From the NCBI GenBank assembly GCA_900762015.1, contig CAAFEX010000013.1, forward strand, positions 1 to 9,377: DNA of 9,377 nucleotides, written 5' to 3'. Shown here piece by piece: positions 1-6,532 of the stretch. Origin of the DNA: an uncultured Collinsella sp. Its GTDB lineage: Bacteria; Actinomycetota; Coriobacteriia; Coriobacteriales; Coriobacteriaceae. The stretch's first letter is position 1. Each line of letters starts with the position of its first letter. The position numbers and the translations under genes are program-made. Below the pieces are notes generated by a model. It saw only the letters and a list, made by a program, of their open reading frames with translations. It had not been told where the DNA came from and did not search any database.

Positions 1-2009
1 GCCAGGCGCTGCATCTTGTTCACGGCCTTGAACTTGGTGAACAGCGGCACGTACTCAAAGCTCACGTTGGAGTTCTCCAGGCCGTACCAACGCGCGGGCG
101 TGCCGGCGGCGCGGCGGATGATGTACTTGAGCGTGATGGCCGTACGCTCGCTCGGCTCCACGTCGCTCTCGGGCGCCAGAAGCTTACGGATCAGGACGAA
201 CTTGAACGTGCCGATGTTACCCGGGTCCTTGTAGACCGAGTAGTCATGCGTCTGCGGCGGCAGCTCGCCAGTGGCAGCCAGGTCCTGAACAACCTGACGC
301 AGGTAGGCATTGACGCGCTGGTTGATCTTGTAGCCCAGGTACAGATGCACGCGGAACACGTAGTCGGTGCCGAACGTCTCGACCGAATAGGCAAAGGTGT
401 GCGGTTCGTCCATGGTCTCGACATTCACAAACCACCAGGCGCGGGCACGCTTGGGATGCTTGTCCAGAATCGAGTAGACGATGTCGCGATCGATATAGTC
501 GGTGTGGGTGTCCTTGGTCAGGTACACGATGTTGTCGCTCAGGCGCTCGTAGCGATCGTCATCGCGCAGGCGCTTGAGCTGCGGCAGGTAGCTGCGCAGC
601 GGCAGCAGCGTAAACTGGCGCTGCTCAACAGCCGTACCGTTGTACCAGCACACCATGATACCCATGATGAGCGCGGCCATGAGGATGGTGAAATAGCCGC
701 CGTGGAAGAACTTGGTGAGCGAGCTCACGAAGAAGAAGCCTTCGAGCAAAAGGAAGAAGGCCGCGAAGATCCACGGCGCGACCTTGAGCTTGCGCTCCTC
801 GTGCAGGTAGAAGAAGAGCAGCAGCGTGGTGCACATCATAGTCAGCGTAATGGCAAGGCCGTAGGCGGCTTCCATATGCGCCGAGTTCTGGAACAGCAGC
901 ACCACGATGACGCAGCCGACAAGCATGACGTTGTTGACCATGGGAATATAGAGCTGGCCCTTGGTCTCGGCAGGGTAGAAGACCTGCATGTGCGGCATGA
1001 GGTCCAGACGGCTGGCCTCGGACACCAGCGAGAATGCGCCGGTGATGAGCGCCTGCGAGGCAATGATGGCCGCGACGGTGGAAAGGCCGACGGCAAACGG
1101 GCGCAGGCCCGGGGCGAGCATCTGGTAGAACGGGTTGAGATCGGCAATGCCCATGAGCTCGGGGTTGGCAGCGTTGTTCATAAGCCAAGCGCCCTGGCCC
1201 ATATAGGACAGCAGCAGGCAGCACTTAACGAACGGCCAGGTAGCGTAGATGTTGCCGCGGCCGACGTGGCCCATGTCGGAGTAGAGCGCCTCGGCACCGG
1301 TGGTGGCGAGGAAGCAGCTGCCCAGAATCATGATGCCCGCGTGGTTGTTGGGGCTCAACAAAAAGGCGATGCCGCGGAGCGGGTTGAGGCACAGCAGCAC
1401 GGCGGGGTGCTGTAAGACAAAGAACAGACCCGTGCCGCCCAGGAATAGGAACCACAGCGTCATGATGGGGCCAAAGGCGTGACCGATCTTGGCCGTACCG
1501 ATGCGCTGTACCAAGAAGAGCACGATGATGATGGCGAGCGTAATGGCGACGACGCGGCCCTGATCATCGCCCAGCACGGCATGGACCGCCGGGATAGTGC
1601 GCAGGCCCTCGATGGCCGTGGTAACGGTAACGGCCGGCGTCAGGATGCCGTCGGCGAGCAACGCGGCGCCACCCAGCATGGCGGGGATGATAAGCCACTT
1701 GCCGCAACGCTTGACCAGGCTGTACAGGGCAAAGATGCCGCCCTCGCCATGGTTATCGGCGCGCAGCGAGATGAGCACATACTTGATGGTGGTCAGCAGC
1801 GTGACCGTCCACACGACAAGGGAGAGCGCGCCGAGCACGAACTCCTCCGTGACGCTTCCGATGCCGCCGTTGCCGGCAACGAGCGCCTTGGTTACATACA
1901 TAGGACTGGTGCCGATATCGCCGTACACCACGCCCAGCGTGACGAGCATCGCCGAGATGCTCACAGGAATCGCAGCGTGCGAGGCTGCCTCCTTGGCCTT
2001 TTGTTCCAT
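1..2009 (-). CDS. kup: Kup-family low-affinity potassium transporter (3' end beyond window)
   Basis: Potassium uptake permease of the Kup/HAK/KT family, an integral membrane protein thought to import K+ with protons. 669 codons are readable without a stop and the frame is still open at base 1, so the C-terminus is missing; family members are usually about 620-720 aa. Seen: residues 26-38 read GVVYGDIGTSPMY, the family signature in the first helix; RADNHGEGGIFALY starts at residue 83; further on are DGILTPAVTV, GTAKIGHAFGP and TGAEALYSDMGH, all typical Kup blocks. Hydrophobic helices run to about residue 457; the remainder is the cytosolic C-terminal domain. The ATG at 2009 is preceded by GGGAGG (2020-2025) with a 10-nt spacer. 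No frameshift was found in the roughly 250 codons I read one by one (2009 down to about 1261). A TATAAT box sits about 35 nt upstream. It appears monocistronic at its 5' side. Family assignment is very secure; transport properties are inferred from the family. Confidence 0.96.
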   Translation of the reverse strand, partial: MEQKAKEAASHAAIPVSISAMLVTLGVVYGDIGTSPMYVTKALVAGNGGIGSVTEEFVLGALSLVVWTVTLLTTIKYVLISLRADNHGEGGIFALYSLVKRCGKWLIIPAMLGGAALLADGILTPAVTVTTAIEGLRTIPAVHAVLGDDQGRVVAITLAIIIVLFLVQRIGTAKIGHAFGPIMTLWFLFLGGTGLFFVLQHPAVLLCLNPLRGIAFLLSPNNHAGIMILGSCFLATTGAEALYSDMGHVGRGNIYATWPFVKCCLLLSYMGQGAWLMNNAANPELMGIADLNPFYQMLAPGLRPFAVGLSTVAAIIASQALITGAFSLVSEASRLDLMPHMQVFYPAETKGQLYIPMVNNVMLVGCVIVVLLFQNSAHMEAAYGLAITLTMMCTTLLLFFYLHEERKLKVAPWIFAAFFLLLEGFFFVSSLTKFFHGGYFTILMAALIMGIMVCWYNGTAVEQRQFTLLPLRSYLPQLKRLRDDDRYERLSDNIVYLTKDTHTDYIDRDIVYSILDKHPKRARAWWFVNVETMDEPHTFAYSVETFGTDYVFRVHLYLGYKINQRVNAYLRQVVQDLAATGELPPQTHDYSVYKDPGNIGTFKFVLIRKLLAPESDVEPSERTAITLKYIIRRAAGTPARWYGLENSNVSFEYVPLFTKFKAVNKMQRL

Positions 2010-2044
2010 AAGCCGGTTTCCTCCCAACTTTAATGTTCGAAGGG

Positions 2045-2050
2045 ATTATA
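2045..2050 (-). promoter_or_regulatory. Probable -10 box of the kup promoter
   Basis: On the minus strand these six bases read TATAAT, a perfect -10 consensus, and would start a transcript near 2038 with a leader of about 29 nt before the kup ATG. The -35 is poor: TTAAAA lies 15 nt upstream and ATTAAA 17 nt upstream. The leader is too short for a c-di-AMP (ydaO-type) riboswitch, which often controls potassium transporters, unless transcription begins farther upstream. Confidence 0.45.
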
Positions 2051-2133
2051 GGTAATCGGCCCATGTTTTAATGCACTGTTTTCCCAGCTAGATAAAGATT
2101 TATACAGTCTTTAGGCTACCGCGGCGATATGGA

Positions 2134-2164
2134 ATGTGGCAAAGGGACTGCCCCTTTGCCACAT
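2134..2164 (-). terminator. Perfect 13-bp hairpin after the nitroreductase gene, possible terminator or dispersed palindrome
   Basis: ATGTGGCAAAGGG at 2134-2146 pairs perfectly with CCCTTTGCCACAT at 2152-2164 around a 5-nt loop. It begins 3 nt past the nitroreductase stop codon, which is the position of a transcription terminator. No U-run follows on either strand, so it is not a textbook intrinsic terminator. It could equally be an mRNA 3'-end stabiliser or a copy of a dispersed palindromic repeat. Confidence 0.5.
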
Positions 2165-2167
2165 CTG

Positions 2168-3016
2168 TCATTTTCCGAGCCAGTTTTTGAACCACCACTC
2201 CATGGAGCGGCTCATCTCGGCCATAAAGGGACTCGTGTGTTTGCGGGTGTAGATATCCACCACGCGCTCGCCCACCTCGCGGGCATGCGGGCGAAACATC
2301 GCGTCCATCTCGGCCACCTGCGCGTCCATGGTCGCAGCATCGGCGCGGCAGTAGCGCTCCTCGTGCACCAGGTTCACCACGGGATGCGCAATGGCCGGAC
2401 GCTCCTTACGGGGCGTGCCGATGATGAGCATCGACAGCGGCATGGTATAGAGCGGCAGACCGAGCAGCTCGGCAACTTCCTCGGCATTCTCGACGATATC
2501 ACCGATATAGCAGCTCCCCAGCCCCAGGGCCTCGGCGGCGACCACGGCGTTTTGGGCGGCGATCACGGCATCCTGAGCCGCGATGGCAAAGTCGCCCAAA
2601 CCCGGCGCGCGGCGGGGCGCCTTGCCCGTGCGCTCGACAAACTCGGGCTCAAAGCAGCCCACGTGCTCAAACAGATCAATCCACTTGGCATAATCGACCA
2701 CAAATATTAGTGCCCAGGGCGCCTTGGCGATCATGGGCTGGTGGTCGCACAGGTCGGCCAGGCGGTCGAGCGTTGCCTGCTCGCGAATGCTCACGATGGA
2801 ATACATCATCATGGCACCCGCCGACGGCGCGCGACTCGCCGCATGCAAAATTGCCGCCCGCTGCTCGTCGGTCACCGCCACGGAACGGTCGTCGTCATCA
2901 CGCGCGAAGGCACGCGTGGAGGAACGGTGCTCCAACGTGTCCAGCACCGCATTGCCCGTCGTCTCGACCGGATAGCCGCACGTATCCACAGCCTTGGTGC
3001 AAACCTGCTCGTTCAT
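2168..3016 (-). CDS. FMN-dependent nitroreductase family protein
   Basis: A 282-aa soluble flavoenzyme of the nitroreductase superfamily, which uses NAD(P)H and bound FMN to reduce nitro compounds, quinones or flavins; the natural substrate cannot be told from sequence. Seen: residues 30-37 HRSSTRAF form the N-terminal FMN-phosphate loop (R31, S32, R35); RAPSAGAMMMYS at 62-73 is the second conserved block; the middle helix leads to EALGLGSCYIGDI at 162-174, the Gly-rich block near the flavin; LSMLIIGTP (194-202) closes the core fold. Residues 203-282 form a C-terminal extension ending in a Trp-rich tail (W274, W275, W279). No signal peptide or membrane segment. Start: ATG at 3016 with GAGG at 3025-3028, 8 nt upstream. 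It stands alone, divergent from the LTA-synthase-type gene, with a hairpin directly after the stop. Superfamily is secure; subfamily is not. Confidence 0.9.
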   Translation of the reverse strand: MNEQVCTKAVDTCGYPVETTGNAVLDTLEHRSSTRAFARDDDDRSVAVTDEQRAAILHAASRAPSAGAMMMYSIVSIREQATLDRLADLCDHQPMIAKAPWALIFVVDYAKWIDLFEHVGCFEPEFVERTGKAPRRAPGLGDFAIAAQDAVIAAQNAVVAAEALGLGSCYIGDIVENAEEVAELLGLPLYTMPLSMLIIGTPRKERPAIAHPVVNLVHEERYCRADAATMDAQVAEMDAMFRPHAREVGERVVDIYTRKHTSPFMAEMSRSMEWWFKNWLGK

Positions 3017-3229
3017 CGCCTCATCCTCGCTAATTCTTTAAGAAGCCTTTACGTTTCCGTGTAATTCCCGTCCATTATCGCGCAGGTCGCCACTCCATTG
3101 CGCCACACCGCCACACGTGCGCGTTAATATGGCTGGTTGTTGTGCGCAGCCACCAATTGCAGCGCATATCTTGGTAACAATCGGGTAAACCCCCGCTTTC
3201 GTAGGTTTTAGTTTGTGAGGAGTCTCAGC
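3017..3229. other. Divergent intergenic region
   Basis: This 213-bp spacer must hold the promoters of both the nitroreductase (minus) and the LTA-synthase-type gene (plus). I see only weak candidates. On the minus strand GATAAT at 3074-3079 could be a -10, without a good -35; on the plus strand TAATAT at 3125-3130 could be a -10. A small inverted repeat TGCGC/GCGCA spans about 3147-3170 and might be an operator, but it is short. No small ORF or RNA gene stands out. Confidence 0.4.
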
Positions 3230-5530
3230 ATGTTCGCTGCCGCCATCTCGCTCGTCGGTCTTGCGGCGACCGTCTACCTTGTCTTGCGCGAGGCCAAGGC
3301 CGTTCGCGCCCAGTCGGGCACCGTTGCCAAAAGCGCTCTTGGGTGGAGCGTCGCCTTCGGCCTGTTCCAGCTCTTTTTGACCATTTGGGGCGCCATTGGC
3401 CTCGTCGCCCAAAACGAGCCGCTCGCCTTTGTGATGCTCATCCTAACCAACGCCATCCTCACCGGTTGCGCTTGGGCCAGCATCGCACGCGACCGCATCG
3501 CCCCGCGCGTCTTTGCGTTCGCCGCGCCCGACGCCCCCGCCCCCACCGGCAAGCTCGCCCGCCTGCGCGGCGCCTTTGTGGGCAAACCGCTCGTCGCCGC
3601 TGTCTTGTGCCTGCTGCTCGCCGGCGTCTTTGCGCTGCTGGGAATGGAAGTCTCGTCCAACCACGACTTTACCTGGGTCTACCCCCTGTGCATCCTGCTC
3701 GAGTGGGCCATCATCACCGTGCTCATGACCGGCTTGTTCTTCCTATTCCAGCGCCACGGCGCAGCTCCCGCGGTCCTGGCCTTTGCCCTCTTTGTCCTGG
3801 GCATTGCCGAGTTCTTCGTCATCACGTTTAAATCCATGCCCATCCAGCCGGGCGACCTTTCGGCCATCTCCACCGCCGCCGCGGTCGCCGGCAACGGCTA
3901 CACCTTCTCGATCTCGCTGTTCTGCGTGCTGTCCATGGGCTTTACCGCCATCGCCATGCTGCTGTGCGAGTACGCCGGCCTGGTGGCACCGCACCGTCAG
4001 AAGGGTGCCGCCAACGCCAAGCGTATGCTGCTCACCAACCTGCTCGTGGCAGTGCTGTGCTTGGGCGGCGTGACCGCGCATGTCACGCTCATCGACTACT
4101 ACAACACCCTCGGCATCACCGTCTACACCTGGCGCCCGCTCGAGAGCTACTGGCGCGAGGGCTACCTGCCCGCCTTTATTAGTGCGGCGCAGTCCATCAA
4201 GCCGCCCAAACCCGCCGACTACTCCGTCGACGATGCCAAGGCCACGCTCAAAAAGTACGCCAAGGCCTACGACAAGTCCGACGCGGCCAAGAGCGACGAG
4301 CGCGCCGCCGCAAAGGAGCAGTTCGATAGCGAGAAGCCCACGGTCATCGCCATCATGAACGAGACGTTCTCGGATCTGTCGATCTACCAGAACATGCGCG
4401 CCGGCTACGAGGGTCCGCAGTACTTTAAGAGCCTGTCCAACTGCCTCAGCCGCGGCAAGCTCTACGTGAGCGCCTACGGCGGCGGTACCGCCAATACCGA
4501 GTTTGAGTTTATGACCGGCAACTCCATGGCCAACTTGGGCTCGGGCGTGTATCCCTACACCATCTACAACATGGAGACGACCGGGAACCTGGCAGAGCAG
4601 TTCAAATCGCTCGGCTATTCCACCACGGCTATGCACCCCAACCACGCGACCAACTGGAACCGCGAGAACGTCTACAAGGACTTTGGTTTTGACCAGTTCC
4701 TGTCCATCAACGATTTCCAGGGCGCCGATACCCTGCGCGGCATGGTGACCGACCAGGCTACCTACGACAAAATTCTTGAGCTGCTCGACCAGAACGCCGA
4801 TCCTCAGTTTATCTTCGATGTGACCATGCAGAACCACTCGGGCTACGATACGGGCCTGCTGCCGGTCGACAAGCAGATGCACCTGAACATCGACACGACC
4901 GACCTGGACACCAAGACCGTCGAGGACGGCACGCTGTCCGATGTCGACGAGTATGTCTCGTGCATCGAGCAGTCCGACCAGGCGCTTCGCTACTTCCTCA
5001 ACGCCCTGAGCAAGCTCGACCGTAAGGTGGTCGTGGTGTTCTGGGGCGACCACCAGCCGTTCTTCCCGTCCAAGTTCAACGACAAGTGGTTTACCGACGA
5101 GGACGACGCTACGCACCAGGAGCGCCTGTGGCAGACCGACTACATCATCTGGGCCAACTACGACGTTGCCGGCTGCGACCAGACGAGCGAGGTCGACGAC
5201 CTGTCCACCAACTACCTGTCGGCCCAGCTGATGCAGCTGATCGGCGCGCCGCTGACCGACTACCAGAAGGCCCACATGACGCTGCGCGAGTCGCTGCCCG
5301 CCATCAACTCCGTGGGCTACGAGGACGCCAACCTGCGCTGGGCGCTCTCGTCCAACGTCACCGGTGACGACGCCGTCGCCGCTGCCGCCACCAAGGCGCG
5401 CGAGGACTACGCCAAGATGCAGTACTACGAGATGTTCCGCGACGGCAAGAACGTCTACACCGAGCACTTCCAGACCGAGGCCAACGAGACCGACCCCAAC
5501 CTGGCACCGGGTACGACCAAGATCAAGTAG
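3230..5530 (+). CDS. LTA synthase-type phosphoglycerol transferase (membrane sulfatase superfamily)
   Basis: A 766-aa membrane enzyme of the alkaline phosphatase/sulfatase superfamily, close in plan to lipoteichoic acid synthase (LtaS) and MdoB-like phosphoglycerol transferases. These take glycerol phosphate from phosphatidylglycerol and place it on a polymer or glycan outside the membrane. Seen: about eight hydrophobic segments near 2-19, 38-60, 65-86, 120-139, 148-173, 179-200, 225-251 and 267-288, then a charged linker and an extracellular domain. Residues matching the S. aureus LtaS site are present: E378 in IMNETF, nucleophile T420 in GGGTANTEFEF, H469, W476 and R478 in MHPNHATNWNR (same spacing as LtaS H347/W354/R356), H536 in QNHSGYD, and D607-H608 in WGDHQP. 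Start: I prefer ATG 3230 because GAGGAG (3217-3222) lies 7 nt upstream; a GTG at 3215 in frame would overlap that site. Monocistronic. The polymer made is unknown. Confidence 0.92.
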   Translation: MFAAAISLVGLAATVYLVLREAKAVRAQSGTVAKSALGWSVAFGLFQLFLTIWGAIGLVAQNEPLAFVMLILTNAILTGCAWASIARDRIAPRVFAFAAPDAPAPTGKLARLRGAFVGKPLVAAVLCLLLAGVFALLGMEVSSNHDFTWVYPLCILLEWAIITVLMTGLFFLFQRHGAAPAVLAFALFVLGIAEFFVITFKSMPIQPGDLSAISTAAAVAGNGYTFSISLFCVLSMGFTAIAMLLCEYAGLVAPHRQKGAANAKRMLLTNLLVAVLCLGGVTAHVTLIDYYNTLGITVYTWRPLESYWREGYLPAFISAAQSIKPPKPADYSVDDAKATLKKYAKAYDKSDAAKSDERAAAKEQFDSEKPTVIAIMNETFSDLSIYQNMRAGYEGPQYFKSLSNCLSRGKLYVSAYGGGTANTEFEFMTGNSMANLGSGVYPYTIYNMETTGNLAEQFKSLGYSTTAMHPNHATNWNRENVYKDFGFDQFLSINDFQGADTLRGMVTDQATYDKILELLDQNADPQFIFDVTMQNHSGYDTGLLPVDKQMHLNIDTTDLDTKTVEDGTLSDVDEYVSCIEQSDQALRYFLNALSKLDRKVVVVFWGDHQPFFPSKFNDKWFTDEDDATHQERLWQTDYIIWANYDVAGCDQTSEVDDLSTNYLSAQLMQLIGAPLTDYQKAHMTLRESLPAINSVGYEDANLRWALSSNVTGDDAVAAAATKAREDYAKMQYYEMFRDGKNVYTEHFQTEANETDPNLAPGTTKIK

Positions 5531-5576
5531 CGGCGCGTCTTAACTGGTTCGTCTGCCCGGCGGCACGGAACGTAAG

Positions 5577-5599
5577 GTTCCCTGCTCGGACAGTCCTGC
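5577..5599 (+). repeat. 3'-side motif, copy 1
   Basis: Reads GTTCCCTGCTC, then GG, then ACAGTCCTGC. The same two blocks occur on the opposite strand at 5766-5787. This copy lies 46 nt past the LTA-synthase-type stop and overlaps the inner end of the left arm of the palindromic element. A hairpin follows 5 nt later. It is probably one copy of a family of 3'-end elements; its function is unknown. Confidence 0.65.
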
Positions 5600-5604
5600 T
5601 CGCA

Positions 5605-5629
5605 CGGAGAGCACATTAAGTGCTCTCCG
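5605..5629 (+). terminator. Inner hairpin after the LTA-synthase-type gene, possible terminator
   Basis: CGGAGAGCAC pairs perfectly with GTGCTCTCCG around the loop ATTAA. A competing pairing of CGCAC (5601-5605) with GTGCG (5634-5638) could extend it with a bulge. There is no U-run, so termination is inferred from position and stem strength. Confidence 0.4.
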
Positions 5630-5730
5630 GCTCGTGCGGAACTCGCGATGAACCTTACATTCCGCGTCGCCGGGCAGACGCCTCGGTGTTGAAGCGCGGC
5701 TTGTCATGGGGACATCTGCTGAACATATAT

Positions 5731-5763
5731 AAGTTGAAGGCCACGTCTTGTGGCCTTCAACTT
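5731..5763 (-). terminator. Perfect 14-bp hairpin, probable terminator of the surface operon
   Basis: AAGTTGAAGGCCAC at 5731-5744 pairs perfectly with 5750-5763 around a 5-nt loop. Read on the minus strand, it comes about 70 nt after the stop of the last surface gene, and the stem ends in AACTT followed by ATATATG, which is A/U-rich but not a clean U-run. Its place between convergent genes fits a terminator that may act both ways. Confidence 0.6.
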
Positions 5764-5765
5764 GC

Positions 5766-5787
5766 GCAGGACTGTAGAGCAGGGAAC
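5766..5787 (-). repeat. 3'-side motif, copy 2
   Basis: On the minus strand this reads GTTCCCTGCTC, then T, then ACAGTCCTGC: 21 bases identical to copy 1 with a one-base length change between the blocks. It lies about 45 nt past the stop of the last surface gene and 2 nt before the 14-bp hairpin, so both converging transcripts carry the motif in the same sense, just before a hairpin. Weaker similarity (CCCGG, GGCACG, AA) extends upstream of both copies. Confidence 0.65.
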
Positions 5788-5831
5788 TTCGTGCCCGCCA
5801 CCCGGGAGGGCGTTGCATTTAGAAGATGGAC

Positions 5832-6530
5832 CTAGCGCTTATTCCTTTGAGACAAGAACAGCGCGACCATAAAAGCGATAATCGCTAGCGTTAGCAGCGT
5901 CAAAAGCAGAGCGAGCGAGTTGTCGCCCGTCGCAGCCGGGCCAAACAGGCCGGGCTTTTTGGGGCCAGCGGGCTGCGCAGGAATTGTTTCGCCATCGTCC
6001 TCGGCAGTGATTTCCCAGCGAATGGTCTTGTTTGCGTCGGCAAGCTCATTGCCTACCGACGTCGGGACACTTAGTTGCAAATTGAGCACTGTGCTGCCAT
6101 CGCTCGTAAACGTTGCGACCTGCGTAGGGTGGGCGAACACGCTGCCCGGCGTTCCTGCCTGGAGCCAGTCTGCGGACGCATCGCTGACCGCTGCCGTTAA
6201 TGTGATGGGCGACAGCAGGTGTGTCGTCTCGTGATCGACAACGGCGCGCACAAATACGCGCACCTGGGACTTTACGCCTGTGGCGCGAATCTCGATCTGC
6301 TGCTCGCGCTCATCGCCCGGCATTAGATCTTTAAAAGCTGGAAACAGGTCGGGCTCCCCCGAGGACATCGTCGCCCCCGAGACCGTCAGCTGGCGCGCAT
6401 TTCCGTCATACGCAATCGCGGGAGTATCGGCGAACGCACGGGCGGGAACGGCGAGCGCGACCACGCAGAGAATGGCCGCGACCACGCAACGCAAGGAGCG
6501 CGCAACGCCTTTGCGAATCGGGAACGCCAT
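5832..6530 (-). CDS. Secreted protein with C-terminal membrane anchor and TasA-like PGD motif
   Basis: A 232-aa surface protein of unassigned function, last gene of the surface operon. Seen: a classical Sec signal peptide at 1-34 (basic MAFPIRKG start, hydrophobic core, probable cleavage after AFA34); a beta-rich ectodomain at 35-180 with DLMPGDEREQQIEI (68-81), resembling the LKPGD stretch of Bacillus TasA; a Pro-rich linker (183-198); GPAATGDNS (197-205); a hydrophobic helix (205-226) and basic tail SQRNKR. That tail has the layout of a sortase signal, but the motif is PAATG, not LPxTG, so it may be a variant site or simply a membrane anchor. Start: ATG 6530 has GGAGG (6540-6544) 9 nt upstream; a longer ORF from 6587 would overlap the previous gene and spoil the signal peptide. 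The gap to that gene is 2 nt. Inference: it could anchor the TasA-like fibre protein. Confidence 0.8.
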   Translation of the reverse strand: MAFPIRKGVARSLRCVVAAILCVVALAVPARAFADTPAIAYDGNARQLTVSGATMSSGEPDLFPAFKDLMPGDEREQQIEIRATGVKSQVRVFVRAVVDHETTHLLSPITLTAAVSDASADWLQAGTPGSVFAHPTQVATFTSDGSTVLNLQLSVPTSVGNELADANKTIRWEITAEDDGETIPAQPAGPKKPGLFGPAATGDNSLALLLTLLTLAIIAFMVALFLSQRNKR

Positions 6531-6532
6531 AC

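Larger units (their letters stand above)
5550..5680. repeat. 131-bp palindromic element with 31-nt arms and an inner hairpin
   Basis: The arm at 5550-5580 (starting CGTCTGCCCGGCG, ending GTAAGGTTC) is the near-perfect reverse complement of 5650-5680, with 28 of 31 positions matching. An inner perfect 10-bp hairpin lies at 5605-5629. As minus-strand RNA two of the three arm mismatches become G-U wobbles and one is C-A; as plus-strand RNA only one becomes a wobble. It could be a MITE-like or REP-like dispersed element, or a two-way terminator. I see no clear target-site duplication and no coding capacity. Confidence 0.7.
5531..5831. other. Structured intergenic region between convergent genes
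   Basis: These 301 bases lie between the stop of the LTA-synthase-type gene and the stop of the surface operon. They hold no convincing gene; short ORFs crossing them have no ribosome site or recognisable product. Most of the region is inverted-repeat structure: a 131-bp palindromic element at 5550-5680, a 14-bp hairpin at 5731-5763, two opposed copies of a ~22-nt motif, and a smaller GC-rich dyad near 5793-5812. Confidence 0.75.

Noticed and set aside
246..1415. 389-codon plus-strand ORF opposite kup
   Set aside because: It lies antisense to a well-supported Kup frame; its His/Arg/Glu-rich, low-complexity product is typical of the opposite strand of GC-rich genes and has no ribosome site.
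2010..2133. c-di-AMP (ydaO-type) riboswitch ahead of kup
   Set aside because: The stretch has no ydaO-like conserved core that I can see, and the TATAAT box implies a leader of only about 29 nt.
3215..3229. GTG at 3215 as the start of the LTA-synthase-type gene
   Set aside because: The GAGGAG Shine-Dalgarno sits at 3217-3222, inside this extension and at the right distance for ATG 3230; nothing similar precedes 3215.
3743..5467. 574-codon minus-strand ORF opposite the LTA-synthase-type gene
   Set aside because: Antisense to a gene with a complete active site; the product is Val/Gly/His-rich with no recognisable domain, as expected from reversed GC-rich codons.
5550..5680. Insertion sequence or transposon ends
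   Set aside because: The arms resemble terminal inverted repeats, but there is no transposase and no clear target duplication, so only a MITE-like label is possible and it is left as a hypothesis.
5540..5835. Short ORFs on both strands across the convergent spacer
   Set aside because: They run through inverted repeats, have no ribosome site and give no recognisable product.
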